DNA from: Bradyrhizobium ivorense
Lineage (GTDB): Bacteria; Pseudomonadota; Alphaproteobacteria; Rhizobiales; Xanthobacteraceae
DNA: 64,000 nucleotides
Assembly (NCBI RefSeq): GCF_900696085.1
Contig: NZ_CAADFC020000030.1
Span: 124,001-188,000, forward strand
Direction: 5' to 3'
In this document: positions 22,666-31,153 of the stretch, in pieces
Layout: every line of letters starts with the position of its first letter
Position numbering within the stretch: position 1 is the stretch's first letter
Notes under the pieces: model-generated
Databases searched by the model: none
Seen by the model: only the letters and a program-made list of their open reading frames with translations
What the model was told of the DNA's origin: nothing
Translations under genes and position numbers: made by a program

Positions 22666-23186
22666 GGGCGGTCCAGCTTCAGTTGGTTGACGATGTCTTC
22701 GACGATCAGGTCGACGGTGCGGTCGATCGCGACGGTGATCGGGCGTTCATCCGGCGTCGGCGGCTCCAGCGTCTTGAATTGGCTCGCCAAGAGGCCCGGC
22801 GGCATGAAATGGCCCTTGCGCACGATCAGCCGTGAGGCGATCAGCTCCTGCGTGCCGTCGAGGAAGACGATGCGGACATCCCGGCGGCCATGCACCAGGA
22901 TGTCGCGATAGCTGCGCTTCAAGGCCGAGCAGGCGATCACCGCGCGCTCGTTCGCCTTGCAGGTGCGGTCGATCTCTGCGGCGATGGCTCTTAGCCATGG
23001 CCAGCGGTCCTCGTCGGTCAGCGGCTGCCCGGAATGCATCTTCGAGACGTTGCTCGGCGGGTGAAACGTGTCGCCGTCCTCGTAGCGCCAACCGATCCTG
23101 ACCGCGAGGTGATCGGCGATGGTGCTCTTGCCGGAGCCCGATACGCCCATCACCACCAGCGCGCAGGGGTTTTCCCCGTCAGCCAC
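22662..23186 (-). CDS. gntK: Gluconokinase
   Basis: 174-aa P-loop kinase that phosphorylates gluconate to 6-phosphogluconate, feeding Gnd next door. The Walker A motif GVSGSGKST spans residues 14-22. Family signatures EDGDTFHPPSNVSKM, SGQPLTDEDRWPWL and ACSALKRSYRDIL (substrate and lid residues) are all present. Length matches GntK/IdnK. It overlaps the end of pgl by 8 nt and the HAD gene by 4 nt. No gluconate transporter is seen nearby, so the gluconate may come from periplasmic, PQQ-linked glucose oxidation or from outside the cell. Confidence 0.93.
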   Translation of the reverse strand: MADGENPCALVVMGVSGSGKSTIADHLAVRIGWRYEDGDTFHPPSNVSKMHSGQPLTDEDRWPWLRAIAAEIDRTCKANERAVIACSALKRSYRDILVHGRRDVRIVFLDGTQELIASRLIVRKGHFMPPGLLASQFKTLEPPTPDERPITVAIDRTVDLIVEDIVNQLKLDRP

Positions 23187-23931
23187 GAAAATCCTCCGGC
23201 AGCGCGGCCTGATCGACCAGCCAGACGGTTTCGTGCTGCGACCGCGCGCGGTTCGCCGGCAGGTCCTCGCCGGCGAGCAGCCGCGCCAGGATCGCGCGCT
23301 TGCTCTCGCCTGCGATCTCGAACAGCATCTCGCGGCAGGAGGCGAGCGTCGGCAGGGTCAGCGTGACGCGCGGCACGAACGGCTCGACATTGGCCTTGGG
23401 CACGCCAACCACCCAGCGTGCGCTTTCCGCGACCGCGGGGTAGCCGGGAAACAGCGAGGCGGTGTGGCCGTCGGGGCCGACGCCCATCAGGACGAGATCG
23501 AACAGCGGCCGCGCCGGGTCGAGCTGCTCGGCGCCGTAAAAGGCCATCAACTCGTTCTCGTAAAGCGCGGCGCTGACGTCGGGGTCGTTGAGATCGGCGG
23601 TATCGGTCGCGATCGGATGGACGTTGGCGGCCGGCGCGCAACGGTCGAGGAAGGCCTGGCGCGCCATGCACATGTTGTGCAGCGGATCCTTCCTCGGCAC
23701 CAGCCGCTCGTCACCGATGAACCAGTCGATGCGGTCCCACGGGATAGTGTCGCGATACTCCCGCGTTGCCAGCAGCTGATAGAGCGCCTTCGGGCTCGAG
23801 CCGCCGGTGAGGCAGACCGCCACCCGGCCGGGGTTTTGTTCGATCCTTGCGATCACCCGCTCGGCCGCCGCCTTCGCCAGTGCCGCCGGGTCGGCGACCG
23901 GGATGATCTTGCGCTCGTGGCTGGTGGCCAT
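23179..23931 (-). CDS. pgl: 6-phosphogluconolactonase Pgl
   Basis: DevB/SOL-type lactonase of 250 aa (257 if the ATG at 23952 is used) that opens 6-phosphoglucono-1,5-lactone made by Zwf. Signature elements: CLTGGSSPKALYQLL, DWFIGDERLVPRKDPLHN and VLMGVGPDGHTASLFPG, the last two lining the phosphate and catalytic site. I prefer the ATG at 23931 (MATSHERK), which starts 2 nt after the zwf stop; the upstream ATG would overlap zwf by 19 nt. The zwf-pgl order follows the pathway. Confidence 0.93.
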   Translation of the reverse strand: MATSHERKIIPVADPAALAKAAAERVIARIEQNPGRVAVCLTGGSSPKALYQLLATREYRDTIPWDRIDWFIGDERLVPRKDPLHNMCMARQAFLDRCAPAANVHPIATDTADLNDPDVSAALYENELMAFYGAEQLDPARPLFDLVLMGVGPDGHTASLFPGYPAVAESARWVVGVPKANVEPFVPRVTLTLPTLASCREMLFEIAGESKRAILARLLAGEDLPANRARSQHETVWLVDQAALPEDFRG

Positions 23932-23933
23932 GG

Positions 23934-25427
23934 TCAGCCCAGCTTTCGCCAACTGCGGCCGTCGCGGGTCAGCAGCGCGTTGGCGGCTTCCGGCCCTTCG
24001 CTGCCGGCCTTGTAGGGCTGCAGACCGCGGCCGCCGGCGCTCTTCCAGGCGTCGAGGAAGGGCTGCACCGCCTGCCAGCCAGCCTCGACGCTGTCGGCGC
24101 GCTGGAACAGGATGTTGTCGCCGATCATGCAGTCATAGATCAGCGTCTCGTAGCCGGTCGACGGCTCGGCCTTGAAGTAGTCCTTGTAGCGGAACTTCAT
24201 CTCGACGCCGTCGATGTTGATGACGGGGCCCGGCACCTTGGTGTTGAACTGCAGCTCGATGCCTTCAGTGGGCTCGGTGGAGATGACGAGGTAATTCTGC
24301 GACAGCCGGTCGACCGCCGTATCGCGGAACATCGCGAACGGCGCCTGCTTGAACTTGATCGCGATTTCGGTGCGCTTGCTGGTCAGCGCCTTGCCGGTGC
24401 GCAGGTAGAACGGCACGCCGGCCCAGCGCCAATTGTCGATGGTCAGCTTCAGCGCGGCATAGGTCTCGGTCGAGCTGTCGGGTCTGACGTCCGGGGTCTT
24501 CAGATAATCGCTGATCTCGGTGTCGCCGATCTTGCCCGCGTGATACTGGCCACGCACCGAATTCGACAGCGCTTCCTGTTCGGTCTGGATCTGGATCGCG
24601 CTCAGCACCTCGGCCTTCTCCGAGCGCACCGCATGGGCGTCGAAGCGCGCCGGCGGCTCCATCGTCACCAGCGACAGCAGCTGGAACAGATGGTTCGGCA
24701 CCATGTCGCGCAGCGCGCCGGTGGCGTCGTAGAAGCTGCCGCGGTGGCCGACGCCGAGCTTCTCGTCGACGGTGATCTGGACGTGGTCGATGTGGTTGCG
24801 ATTCCAGATCGGCTCGAACATGCCGTTGGCGAAGCGCAGCACCAAAATGTTCTGGACGGTTTCCTTGCCGAGATAATGATCGATCCGGTAGATCTGATGC
24901 TCATCGACCAGCTTCAGCAGCGCGGCGTTCAGCGCCTTGGCCGAGGCGAGGTCGGTGCCGAACGGTTTTTCCACCACCAGCCGCCGCCAGGCGCCGTTCT
25001 CTTCCAGCATGCCGGTGCGGCCGAGCTGCTCGCTGATCGGCAGGAAGGCGCTCGGGGGGGTCGCGAGATAGAACAGCCGGTTGCCGCCGGTCTCGCGCGC
25101 CTTCTCCAGCCTGTCGAGCCGCTCGCTCATGGCATCGAACGATGCAGGGTCGCGGGGATCGGCCTCGATCGCGGTCACGCATTCGAACAGCCGCTTGGCG
25201 ATCGCCTCGTCGACGGGGCGGGTGGCGAACTTGCGCAAGCCCTGCATCAGGCTGTCCGTCAACTGCTCGCTCGACATGCCCCTGCGGACGATGCCGACGA
25301 CGCAGAATTTGTCCGGCAGCAGATTGCCGGCGGCGAGATTGTAGAGCGCCGGAATCACCAGGCGGTGGGTCAGGTCGCCGGTGGCGCCGAAGATGACGAA
25401 GGAGCAGGGATCGGGTTTCTTCTGCAC
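23934..25427 (-). CDS. zwf: Glucose-6-phosphate dehydrogenase
   Basis: 497-aa enzyme that oxidises glucose-6-phosphate to the lactone with NAD(P), the entry to the Entner-Doudoroff and pentose-phosphate routes. Coenzyme motif IFGATGDLTHR lies at residues 12-22 and the active-site signature RIDHYLGKE at 181-189. VVEKPFGTDL near 151 is also typical. The start is the GTG at 25427 (VQKKPDPCSF) with GGAAGG 6-7 nt upstream; the open frame continues about 300 nt further into gnd on the same strand, but that extension is Arg-rich and unlikely. It lies 20 nt after gnd. Confidence 0.96.
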   Translation of the reverse strand: MQKKPDPCSFVIFGATGDLTHRLVIPALYNLAAGNLLPDKFCVVGIVRRGMSSEQLTDSLMQGLRKFATRPVDEAIAKRLFECVTAIEADPRDPASFDAMSERLDRLEKARETGGNRLFYLATPPSAFLPISEQLGRTGMLEENGAWRRLVVEKPFGTDLASAKALNAALLKLVDEHQIYRIDHYLGKETVQNILVLRFANGMFEPIWNRNHIDHVQITVDEKLGVGHRGSFYDATGALRDMVPNHLFQLLSLVTMEPPARFDAHAVRSEKAEVLSAIQIQTEQEALSNSVRGQYHAGKIGDTEISDYLKTPDVRPDSSTETYAALKLTIDNWRWAGVPFYLRTGKALTSKRTEIAIKFKQAPFAMFRDTAVDRLSQNYLVISTEPTEGIELQFNTKVPGPVINIDGVEMKFRYKDYFKAEPSTGYETLIYDCMIGDNILFQRADSVEAGWQAVQPFLDAWKSAGGRGLQPYKAGSEGPEAANALLTRDGRSWRKLG

Positions 25428-25447
25428 GTGACCTTCCGCGGTTGATC

Positions 25448-26431
25448 TTAAGCTTTCTTCGGCGGTTCCTTGTGGCCGCCAAAACCTGCGCGCATCGCCG
25501 AGAGGATCTTCTCCGCGAAGGTATGATCCTTGCGCGAGCGGAAACGCGCGAACAGCGCGGCCGTCAGCACCTCGGCCGGCACGGCCTCGTCGATCGCGGC
25601 GTTGACGGTCCAGCGGCCCTCGCCGGAATCCTCGACGAAGCCCGAGTAATTGTCGAGCGTATGGTTCTCGGCAAGCGCGATCGCGGTGAGATCGAGCAAC
25701 CAGGACGGGATCACGCTGCCGCGCCGCCACACTTCGGCAATGTCGGCGATGTCGAGGTCGAAGCGATGCTCCGCAGGCAGCGTCTCGCTGCTGGCGTTCT
25801 TGAGGATGTCAAAACCTTCGGCATAGGCCTGCATCAGGCCGTATTCGATGCCGTTGTGGATCATCTTGACGAAGTGCCCGGCGCCGATCGGGCCGGCGTG
25901 GATGTAGCCCTGCTCGATCCTGGGATCGCGGCCCTCGCGGCCGGGCGTGCGCGGGATGTCGCCGATGCCGGGCGCCATAGCCTTGAAGATCGGGTCGAGC
26001 CGGTCGACCACGGCCTTGTCGCCGCCGATCATCATGCAGTAGCCGCGCTCGATGCCCCAGATGCCGCCGCTGGTGCCGACATCGACATAGTGCAGCCCGC
26101 GCTCCCGCAGTGTCTTGCCGCGGCGGACGTCGTCCTGCCAGAACGTGTTGCCGCCGTCGATGATGACGTCGCCGGGCGACATCAGCTTCGACAAGGCCTC
26201 GATGGTGGCCTCGGTGATCTTGCCGGCCGGCAGCATCACCCAGGCGGTGCGCGGCGCTTCCAGCTTGAGGACGAAATCCTCCAGCGAGGCGGCGCCCGCG
26301 GCATTGTCGGCGACCAGCGCCGCCACCGCCTTGGGATCCTTGTCGTAGACGACGGTGGTGTGGCCGTGCGCCATCAGGCGGCGGACGATGTTGCCGCCCA
26401 TCCGCCCGAGGCCGATCATGCCGAGTTGCAT
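25448..26431 (-). CDS. gnd: 6-phosphogluconate dehydrogenase, decarboxylating, short form
   Basis: 327-aa enzyme converting 6-phosphogluconate to ribulose-5-phosphate and CO2. Rossmann motif GLGRMGGN at 7-14, substrate loop VGTSGGIWGIERG near 118 and catalytic FVKMIHNGIEYGL with Lys189, Asn193 and Glu196. This is the short class of about 300-330 aa, not the 470-aa form of enterics. The acidic residue at the end of beta-2 (VVYDKDP, Asp30) suggests a preference for NAD over NADP, an inference from family patterns. Member of the tal-pgi/gnd/zwf/pgl/gntK operon, starting 13 nt after the tal-pgi stop. Confidence 0.94.
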   Translation of the reverse strand: MQLGMIGLGRMGGNIVRRLMAHGHTTVVYDKDPKAVAALVADNAAGAASLEDFVLKLEAPRTAWVMLPAGKITEATIEALSKLMSPGDVIIDGGNTFWQDDVRRGKTLRERGLHYVDVGTSGGIWGIERGYCMMIGGDKAVVDRLDPIFKAMAPGIGDIPRTPGREGRDPRIEQGYIHAGPIGAGHFVKMIHNGIEYGLMQAYAEGFDILKNASSETLPAEHRFDLDIADIAEVWRRGSVIPSWLLDLTAIALAENHTLDNYSGFVEDSGEGRWTVNAAIDEAVPAEVLTAALFARFRSRKDHTFAEKILSAMRAGFGGHKEPPKKA

Positions 26432-26444
26432 TGCCTGCCTCCCG

Positions 26445-29291
26445 TCAGTTCAGCGCCGCCGAGATCGCGGCGTGGAGCGCCGCGAGCCCGGAGGTGAGGT
26501 CGCCCTTGAGATGCACGCGCAGCGCACGCCGCCCGCGCTCGGTGAGCACGTCGAAATCGCCGCGCGCCTGCGCCGCCTTGATCACGCCGAAGCTGGCCTT
26601 CTGGCCGGGCACCGCGAGGTCCTCGGCGTCATCGACCGTGACTTGCAGGAACACGCCAGAGTCGGGCCCGCCCTTGTAGGCCTGCCCGGTCGAGTGCAGG
26701 AAGCGCGGGCCGAACTCGGCGCAGGTCGCCAGGTGCCTGGCGTCGCGCAGCCTCAGCCGCATCGCCTGCATGGCGTCGATGGTGTCGCCGTCGCGCTCGA
26801 TATAGGCGAGCAGGGCGACATAGTCGCCGCGGCCGGAGCGCGACAGATGCGCCCTGATCCAGGAGTTGAGATCGCCATTGGCGCCGGCCTTGCGCAACTC
26901 GTCGGCGTTCTGCGCGTCGGTATAGAGCTCGACGTCCGCCGCCGACACCACCGGCTCCTCCGCCGGTAGCGCGCCGGTCTTCTCGAACGCTGCGGTGAGC
27001 TCGCGGGTCTTGATCTTGGCGGCTTCGACGTCGGGCTGGTTGAACGGGTTGATGCCGAGGATCGAGCCCGCGACCGCGGTCGCGATCTCGAAGCGGAAGA
27101 ACTCCTGGCCGATGTGATCGATCGATTTCATCACGATGCGCGCCACCGGATGGCCTGCGGCCTCCAGCGCCGCGAGCTTTGACTCGTGCGCGGCATCGTG
27201 CTCGTCCTCGGTACGCAGGTCGATGAAGAAGCGGTCGTTGCCGTAGACGGCGGCGTCGCCGATGGTCTCGCCCTCGATCGGGATCAGGCCCTTGCCGTCC
27301 TTGCCGGTCGATTCCGCGATCAGCTGCTCGGTCCAGGCGCCGAAATCGGCAACGCTGGGCGAGGCGAAGATCGTCACCTTGTCGCGGCCCTCGAGCCCGG
27401 CGATGCCCATCGCCAGGCCAAGCTGCACGCCGGGGTTTTCATGCGGCGGCACGTCGGCGCCGCAGGAGCGCACCATCGACAGCGTGTGCCCGAGCAGGCT
27501 GCGGACATCGATGCCGGCGGCGGCCGCCGGCACCAGGCCGAACGGCGACAGCACGGAATAACGGCCGCCGATCGCGGGGTCGCCGTAGAAGATGCGGGCA
27601 AAGCCCTGCTTGATCGCGACCTTCTGCAGCGACGAGCCGGGATCGGTCACCGCGATGAAGCGGTGGCCGGCCTTGTCCTTGCCGATCGCCTGGCTGACGC
27701 GGTCGAAGAAGTAGTCCTTCATCACGTTCGGCTCGGTGGTGCCGCCGGATTTGGAGGTGACGATGAACAGCGTCTTCGAGATGTCGACATACTCCTCCAT
27801 CGCGCGCACCTGCGCCGGATCGGTGGAGTCGAGCACGTGCAGTCGCGGGAAGCCCGATCGGTGCGGGAAGGTCTCGGCCAGCACCTCCGGCCCGAGGCTC
27901 GATCCGCCCATGCCGAGCACGACGGCGTCGGTGAAATTCTGCCCCTTCACGCGCTGGGCAAAATCCTCGTAGTCGGCGACATCGGCGGTGGCGGCGCTGG
28001 TCAGCCAGCCCAGCCATTTGTTCTCGTCGTCGCCGGTCCAGACCGACTTGTCCTTCTGCCAGAGCCGGCGGATTTTTGCCGCGGCGCGCCATTCCTCGGT
28101 GCTCTTCTCGACCGCCTTCTCGATGGTCGCGCCAAGCGCAAGCTTCTGGCGGTCGATGCCGCCGCCGAGCGAGGTCGCGCGCTTGTGGGCGACGGCGCCG
28201 TAGAGCTTGTCGGCCGCGTCGGCGAACAGCTTGACGCCGTCCTTGACCAGCTCCTCGGTGATGGCGTCGAGCGAGATGCCGGATTTCTCCAGCTCCTCCA
28301 GCACGTGGCGGGCGTCCTCGACATTCTCTTCGAGGCTGTCGCGGGTCTTGCCGTGGTCGCGGAAGGCGTCGAGGGTGGCCGGCGGCACGGTGTTGACGGT
28401 GTCGGGGCCGATCAGCTCCTCGACATAGAGCACGTCGCTGTAGTCCTTGTTCTTGGTGCCGGTCGAGGCCCACAGCAGCCGCTGCGGCTTGGCGCCCTTT
28501 GCCTTCAGCTTGTCCCAGCGGCCGCCCGCGAACAGGCGCTTGTAGTCCTGGTAGGCGAGCTTTGCATTCGCGATCGCGACCTTGCCCTTTAGCGCGGCCA
28601 GCCGCTCCTTTTCGGACGGGTCGTTGGCGCGGGCGATCTTCTCGTCGAGCTGCTTGTCGACGGCCGAATCGATCCGGCTGACGAAGAAGCTGGCGACGCT
28701 GGCGACATGGGAGGGATCGCCGCCCTTGGCGACGTATTTCTCCAGCCCCTTGAGATAGGCTTCGGCGACCTGGCGGTAGACCTTCTGCGAGAACAACAGC
28801 GTGATGTTGATGCTGATGCCTTCGCCGATCAGCTGCTCGATCGCCGGCAGGCCTTCGGGCGTCGCCGGCACCTTGACCATCAGGTTCTTGCGATGAACCT
28901 CCTTCCAGAGCCGCTCGGCTTCAGCGATCGTGCCCTTGGTGTCCATCGCGAGATAGGGCGACACTTCGAGGCTGACGAAGCCGTCGCCGCCGTCGCTGTG
29001 GTCGTAGACCGGGCGCAGCACGTCGGCGGCGTGCTGGATGTCCTCGATCGCCAGATGCTCGAACAGGTCGGCGACCGAGCGGTCGCCTGACTTGAGGGCC
29101 TGGCCGATCGCCCCGTCATATTCGTCCGAACTGCCGATCGCCTTTTCGAAAATCGACGGGTTGGACGTCACGCCTTTGACGCCGTCGGTCTCGATCAGCC
29201 GCTTCAGGTCGCCCTTGGCGACGAAGCCGCGGGCGAGGAAGTCCAGCCAGACCGCCTGGCCGTGATTTTCGAGTGCTTTGACGGGGTTCAT
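26445..29291 (-). CDS. tal-pgi: Bifunctional transaldolase / glucose-6-phosphate isomerase fusion
   Basis: 948 aa. Residues 1 to about 365 are a transaldolase: VTSNPSIFEKAI near 41, the Schiff-base lysine in NLMVKVPATPEG (Lys140) and ISINITLLFSQKVY. Residues about 385-948 are phosphoglucose isomerase: VVLGMGGSSLGPEVLAETFP, FIVTSKSGGTTEPN and the GINPFNQPDVE segment. The fusion joins fructose-6-phosphate release by transaldolase to its isomerisation to glucose-6-phosphate, the substrate of Zwf encoded in the same operon. The ATG at 29291 (MNPVKALENHGQ) gives the natural start; an upstream in-frame extension of 38 residues has no support. First gene of the operon; about 226 nt upstream are gene-free. 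Confidence 0.94.
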   Translation of the reverse strand: MNPVKALENHGQAVWLDFLARGFVAKGDLKRLIETDGVKGVTSNPSIFEKAIGSSDEYDGAIGQALKSGDRSVADLFEHLAIEDIQHAADVLRPVYDHSDGGDGFVSLEVSPYLAMDTKGTIAEAERLWKEVHRKNLMVKVPATPEGLPAIEQLIGEGISINITLLFSQKVYRQVAEAYLKGLEKYVAKGGDPSHVASVASFFVSRIDSAVDKQLDEKIARANDPSEKERLAALKGKVAIANAKLAYQDYKRLFAGGRWDKLKAKGAKPQRLLWASTGTKNKDYSDVLYVEELIGPDTVNTVPPATLDAFRDHGKTRDSLEENVEDARHVLEELEKSGISLDAITEELVKDGVKLFADAADKLYGAVAHKRATSLGGGIDRQKLALGATIEKAVEKSTEEWRAAAKIRRLWQKDKSVWTGDDENKWLGWLTSAATADVADYEDFAQRVKGQNFTDAVVLGMGGSSLGPEVLAETFPHRSGFPRLHVLDSTDPAQVRAMEEYVDISKTLFIVTSKSGGTTEPNVMKDYFFDRVSQAIGKDKAGHRFIAVTDPGSSLQKVAIKQGFARIFYGDPAIGGRYSVLSPFGLVPAAAAGIDVRSLLGHTLSMVRSCGADVPPHENPGVQLGLAMGIAGLEGRDKVTIFASPSVADFGAWTEQLIAESTGKDGKGLIPIEGETIGDAAVYGNDRFFIDLRTEDEHDAAHESKLAALEAAGHPVARIVMKSIDHIGQEFFRFEIATAVAGSILGINPFNQPDVEAAKIKTRELTAAFEKTGALPAEEPVVSAADVELYTDAQNADELRKAGANGDLNSWIRAHLSRSGRGDYVALLAYIERDGDTIDAMQAMRLRLRDARHLATCAEFGPRFLHSTGQAYKGGPDSGVFLQVTVDDAEDLAVPGQKASFGVIKAAQARGDFDVLTERGRRALRVHLKGDLTSGLAALHAAISAALN

Positions 29292-29517
29292 GGATGCCTG
29301 TTCTCGTTCGATCGAGGGTCGATTTTTGGGTTCCCGGGCAGCTTTCGGGCGCGGAGGCGGATTGTCAACATGGGGGGCCCCGGGGCGGAATGTCAGCATT
29401 CCCAAGGGATAACGCCATTCACAAAAGTTCGATCCCTCGGACGCGATCCAAGCCTGAACCCCATCTCAGCACATTTTTATGACGTGTCGCGGCGCCCGGT
29501 CAGCTGGTCCGGTCAGG

Positions 29518-29961
29518 TTATGGCCGCAGATACAGGTAGCCCTGCGACTGCAACTCGGCGAGGCGGACCACGCCGCCCCGCTCGGCGGCGACGAAGCCGG
29601 GAAGCAGGTCATTCAGCGTGATATGCTGCGATTTCATGGTGTTGCCGCAGGCGGCAAGCTCGATTCCGGCCTTGGAGAACTGCCCGACATGCCGCGACAG
29701 GTCGGGATTGGCGGCGGCGGAATGAAACGCCTTCAGCGCCTGACCGTGCACCACGAGCGCGATCGTCACGTTGTCCGGCCCGCCGACGCCGTCGAGATGG
29801 TTCTGGATGTTGCCGATCACGAAGCTGACCTTGTCGAGGTCGTTGAGGTGATAGACCACCTTCAGCTTCGCGGGCGCTTCCGTCGCGGCGTGCGCGCGCG
29901 AGGTGGCGAAGGCGGCGCCGATCGCCGAGAGCGCGCCCGACAAGATGCTGCGTCGATGCAT
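29518..29961 (-). CDS. Exported DsrE/DsrF-like protein
   Basis: 147 aa. An N-terminal MHRRSILSGALSAIGAAF followed by SRAHA-AT looks like a Sec or Tat signal peptide cut near residue 26. The mature part (LKVVYHLNDLDKVSFVIGNI, VVHGQALKAF, ELAACGNTMKSQHI) resembles the DsrE-like fold, with one conserved cysteine in the AACGNT segment of the kind used for sulfur relay or small-thiol chemistry. Function is unknown. I chose the second Met (29961) because it starts the signal peptide; the frame opens at 29976. It stands alone, with 226 nt before it toward tal-pgi and a 55-nt gap to the next small gene. Confidence 0.7.
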   Translation of the reverse strand: MHRRSILSGALSAIGAAFATSRAHAATEAPAKLKVVYHLNDLDKVSFVIGNIQNHLDGVGGPDNVTIALVVHGQALKAFHSAAANPDLSRHVGQFSKAGIELAACGNTMKSQHITLNDLLPGFVAAERGGVVRLAELQSQGYLYLRP

Positions 29962-30016
29962 GGCATCCTCCCACAATTATTGTTGATCAGGCCAAGCCTG
30001 ATCACCTAACGCCCGA

Positions 30017-30655
30017 TCACTTAAGGCCCATCACTTGCAGCCTATCACTTGTGGCTGAGGGCGGCGAGTTCCGATCGGTCACGAGTTCGGCGCATTCGCT
30101 TGCCTCGGCGCGATCGACCCGAAACACCTTGTCGTCGCTGCCGTCGGTTTGCATCTCGGCCGGTTCGGCATCCGGCTTGCTGCGATCCGAGACCATGATG
30201 CGCCCGATGCGGGCAGTCGCCGATTTATTATCGTTCGACAATGCCACAGTTAGGCCACCGCCCTCACAATCGACGCCGCATTCGTAAGCCGTGACGCGGC
30301 CGGCTTTGGTCGGAAGCGCGTGATTGCAGTAGCCGCCGGAGTCGAAATTGCCCGGGCGATCGCGGTACTGAATGCCGACGCGGAAGGAGTAGTTGATGGT
30401 CTTGTCCTGCGGCACGGTCTTGGCCTCGACCAAGAGCTTCATCGCGCTGACCTTCTGCTTCGGATGCTGCGCGAGATGGTTGGCGTCGTAGCGCCGTACG
30501 AAGCAGGCGAGGCTTTTGGCGCCAAGGGGACCCGCGAACATCCGCTTGTCGAAGGCGGCTGCCTGCGCCTTGCCGGCGGCCTCCTGCGCCTGGGCGGTCG
30601 ACAGGGCTCCGGCGCATGCCGCAACTGCGAGGACAACGAAGGAAGACAGCTTCAT
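30017..30655 (-). CDS. Hypothetical exported protein with paired cysteines
   Basis: 212 aa. The start MKLSSFVVLAVAACAGALSTA followed by QAQE is a clear Sec signal peptide, so the protein is periplasmic or secreted. The mature region contains cysteines in LACFVRR, GGYCNHAL, YECGVDCEGGG and SECAEL, consistent with two or three disulfides. I do not recognise a family with certainty. The longer open frame to 30841 is discarded because it would bury the signal peptide. Transcribed in the same direction as the DsrE-like gene that follows it, 55 nt away, so the two may be co-transcribed. Confidence 0.65.
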   Translation of the reverse strand: MKLSSFVVLAVAACAGALSTAQAQEAAGKAQAAAFDKRMFAGPLGAKSLACFVRRYDANHLAQHPKQKVSAMKLLVEAKTVPQDKTINYSFRVGIQYRDRPGNFDSGGYCNHALPTKAGRVTAYECGVDCEGGGLTVALSNDNKSATARIGRIMVSDRSKPDAEPAEMQTDGSDDKVFRVDRAEASECAELVTDRNSPPSATSDRLQVMGLK

Positions 30656-31153
30656 GACGGGCCTCGGGAATAAGCGATGCCGGTGCCGCATCACCGTCCT
30701 GCGCGGCACGTGGATGCCGTCAGGAACTGTGTGGGCTCGCTGCCTTAGTCGCGGCGACAAGGAGGCGCGTTCAGGCGTGCCTGAATGATTGTTCATCCGC
30801 CGCTGTGACGCACCATCTTGACGCCAAGGCTGGACAGTCACACCTTTTCAGGGAGGCCAGCGTTGATCGCCGGGCAGGAAGTCGCCCGTTCGGAAGTCCC
30901 GCCTTTGGAGGCCAGGCCCCGGTAAACCACGGATGTGGCGGCGGGGCTACAACGGCCAAAAACAGGGGGATATTGATGAACTATTAAGCTTCCTGCCTGT
31001 TGATAAGGCGGTGGCTGCACGCGCCGTGCATTGCCGAAGTGAGTCGGTCGAGTGTCCAATGGACGTAGCGTGCCGACGCTGATTCGATCCTAGGACGCTC
31101 TGGTTGCGACTCGTGTCAGTCGTGCGGCGATACATATCGTGGAGAGAGGGATC
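30656..31153. other. 498-nt gene-free region upstream of prkA
   Basis: Divergent spacer between the hypothetical exported gene (left) and prkA (right). Short ORFs here, for example 30805-30987, have no ribosome site or protein-like composition. I looked for a sigma-54 (GG-N10-GC) and an EcfG promoter and found no convincing match. It presumably holds the prkA promoter, but I cannot place it. Confidence 0.5.

Noticed and set aside
30722..30750. Possible EcfG promoter (GGAAC at about 30722) before prkA
   Set aside because: No CGTT at 16 or 17 nt downstream.
30805..30987. 60-codon ORF in the spacer before prkA
   Set aside because: No ribosome site, no family resemblance, and low-quality composition.
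31012..31036. Possible sigma-54 promoter before prkA
   Set aside because: GG and GC do not have the required 10-nt spacing.
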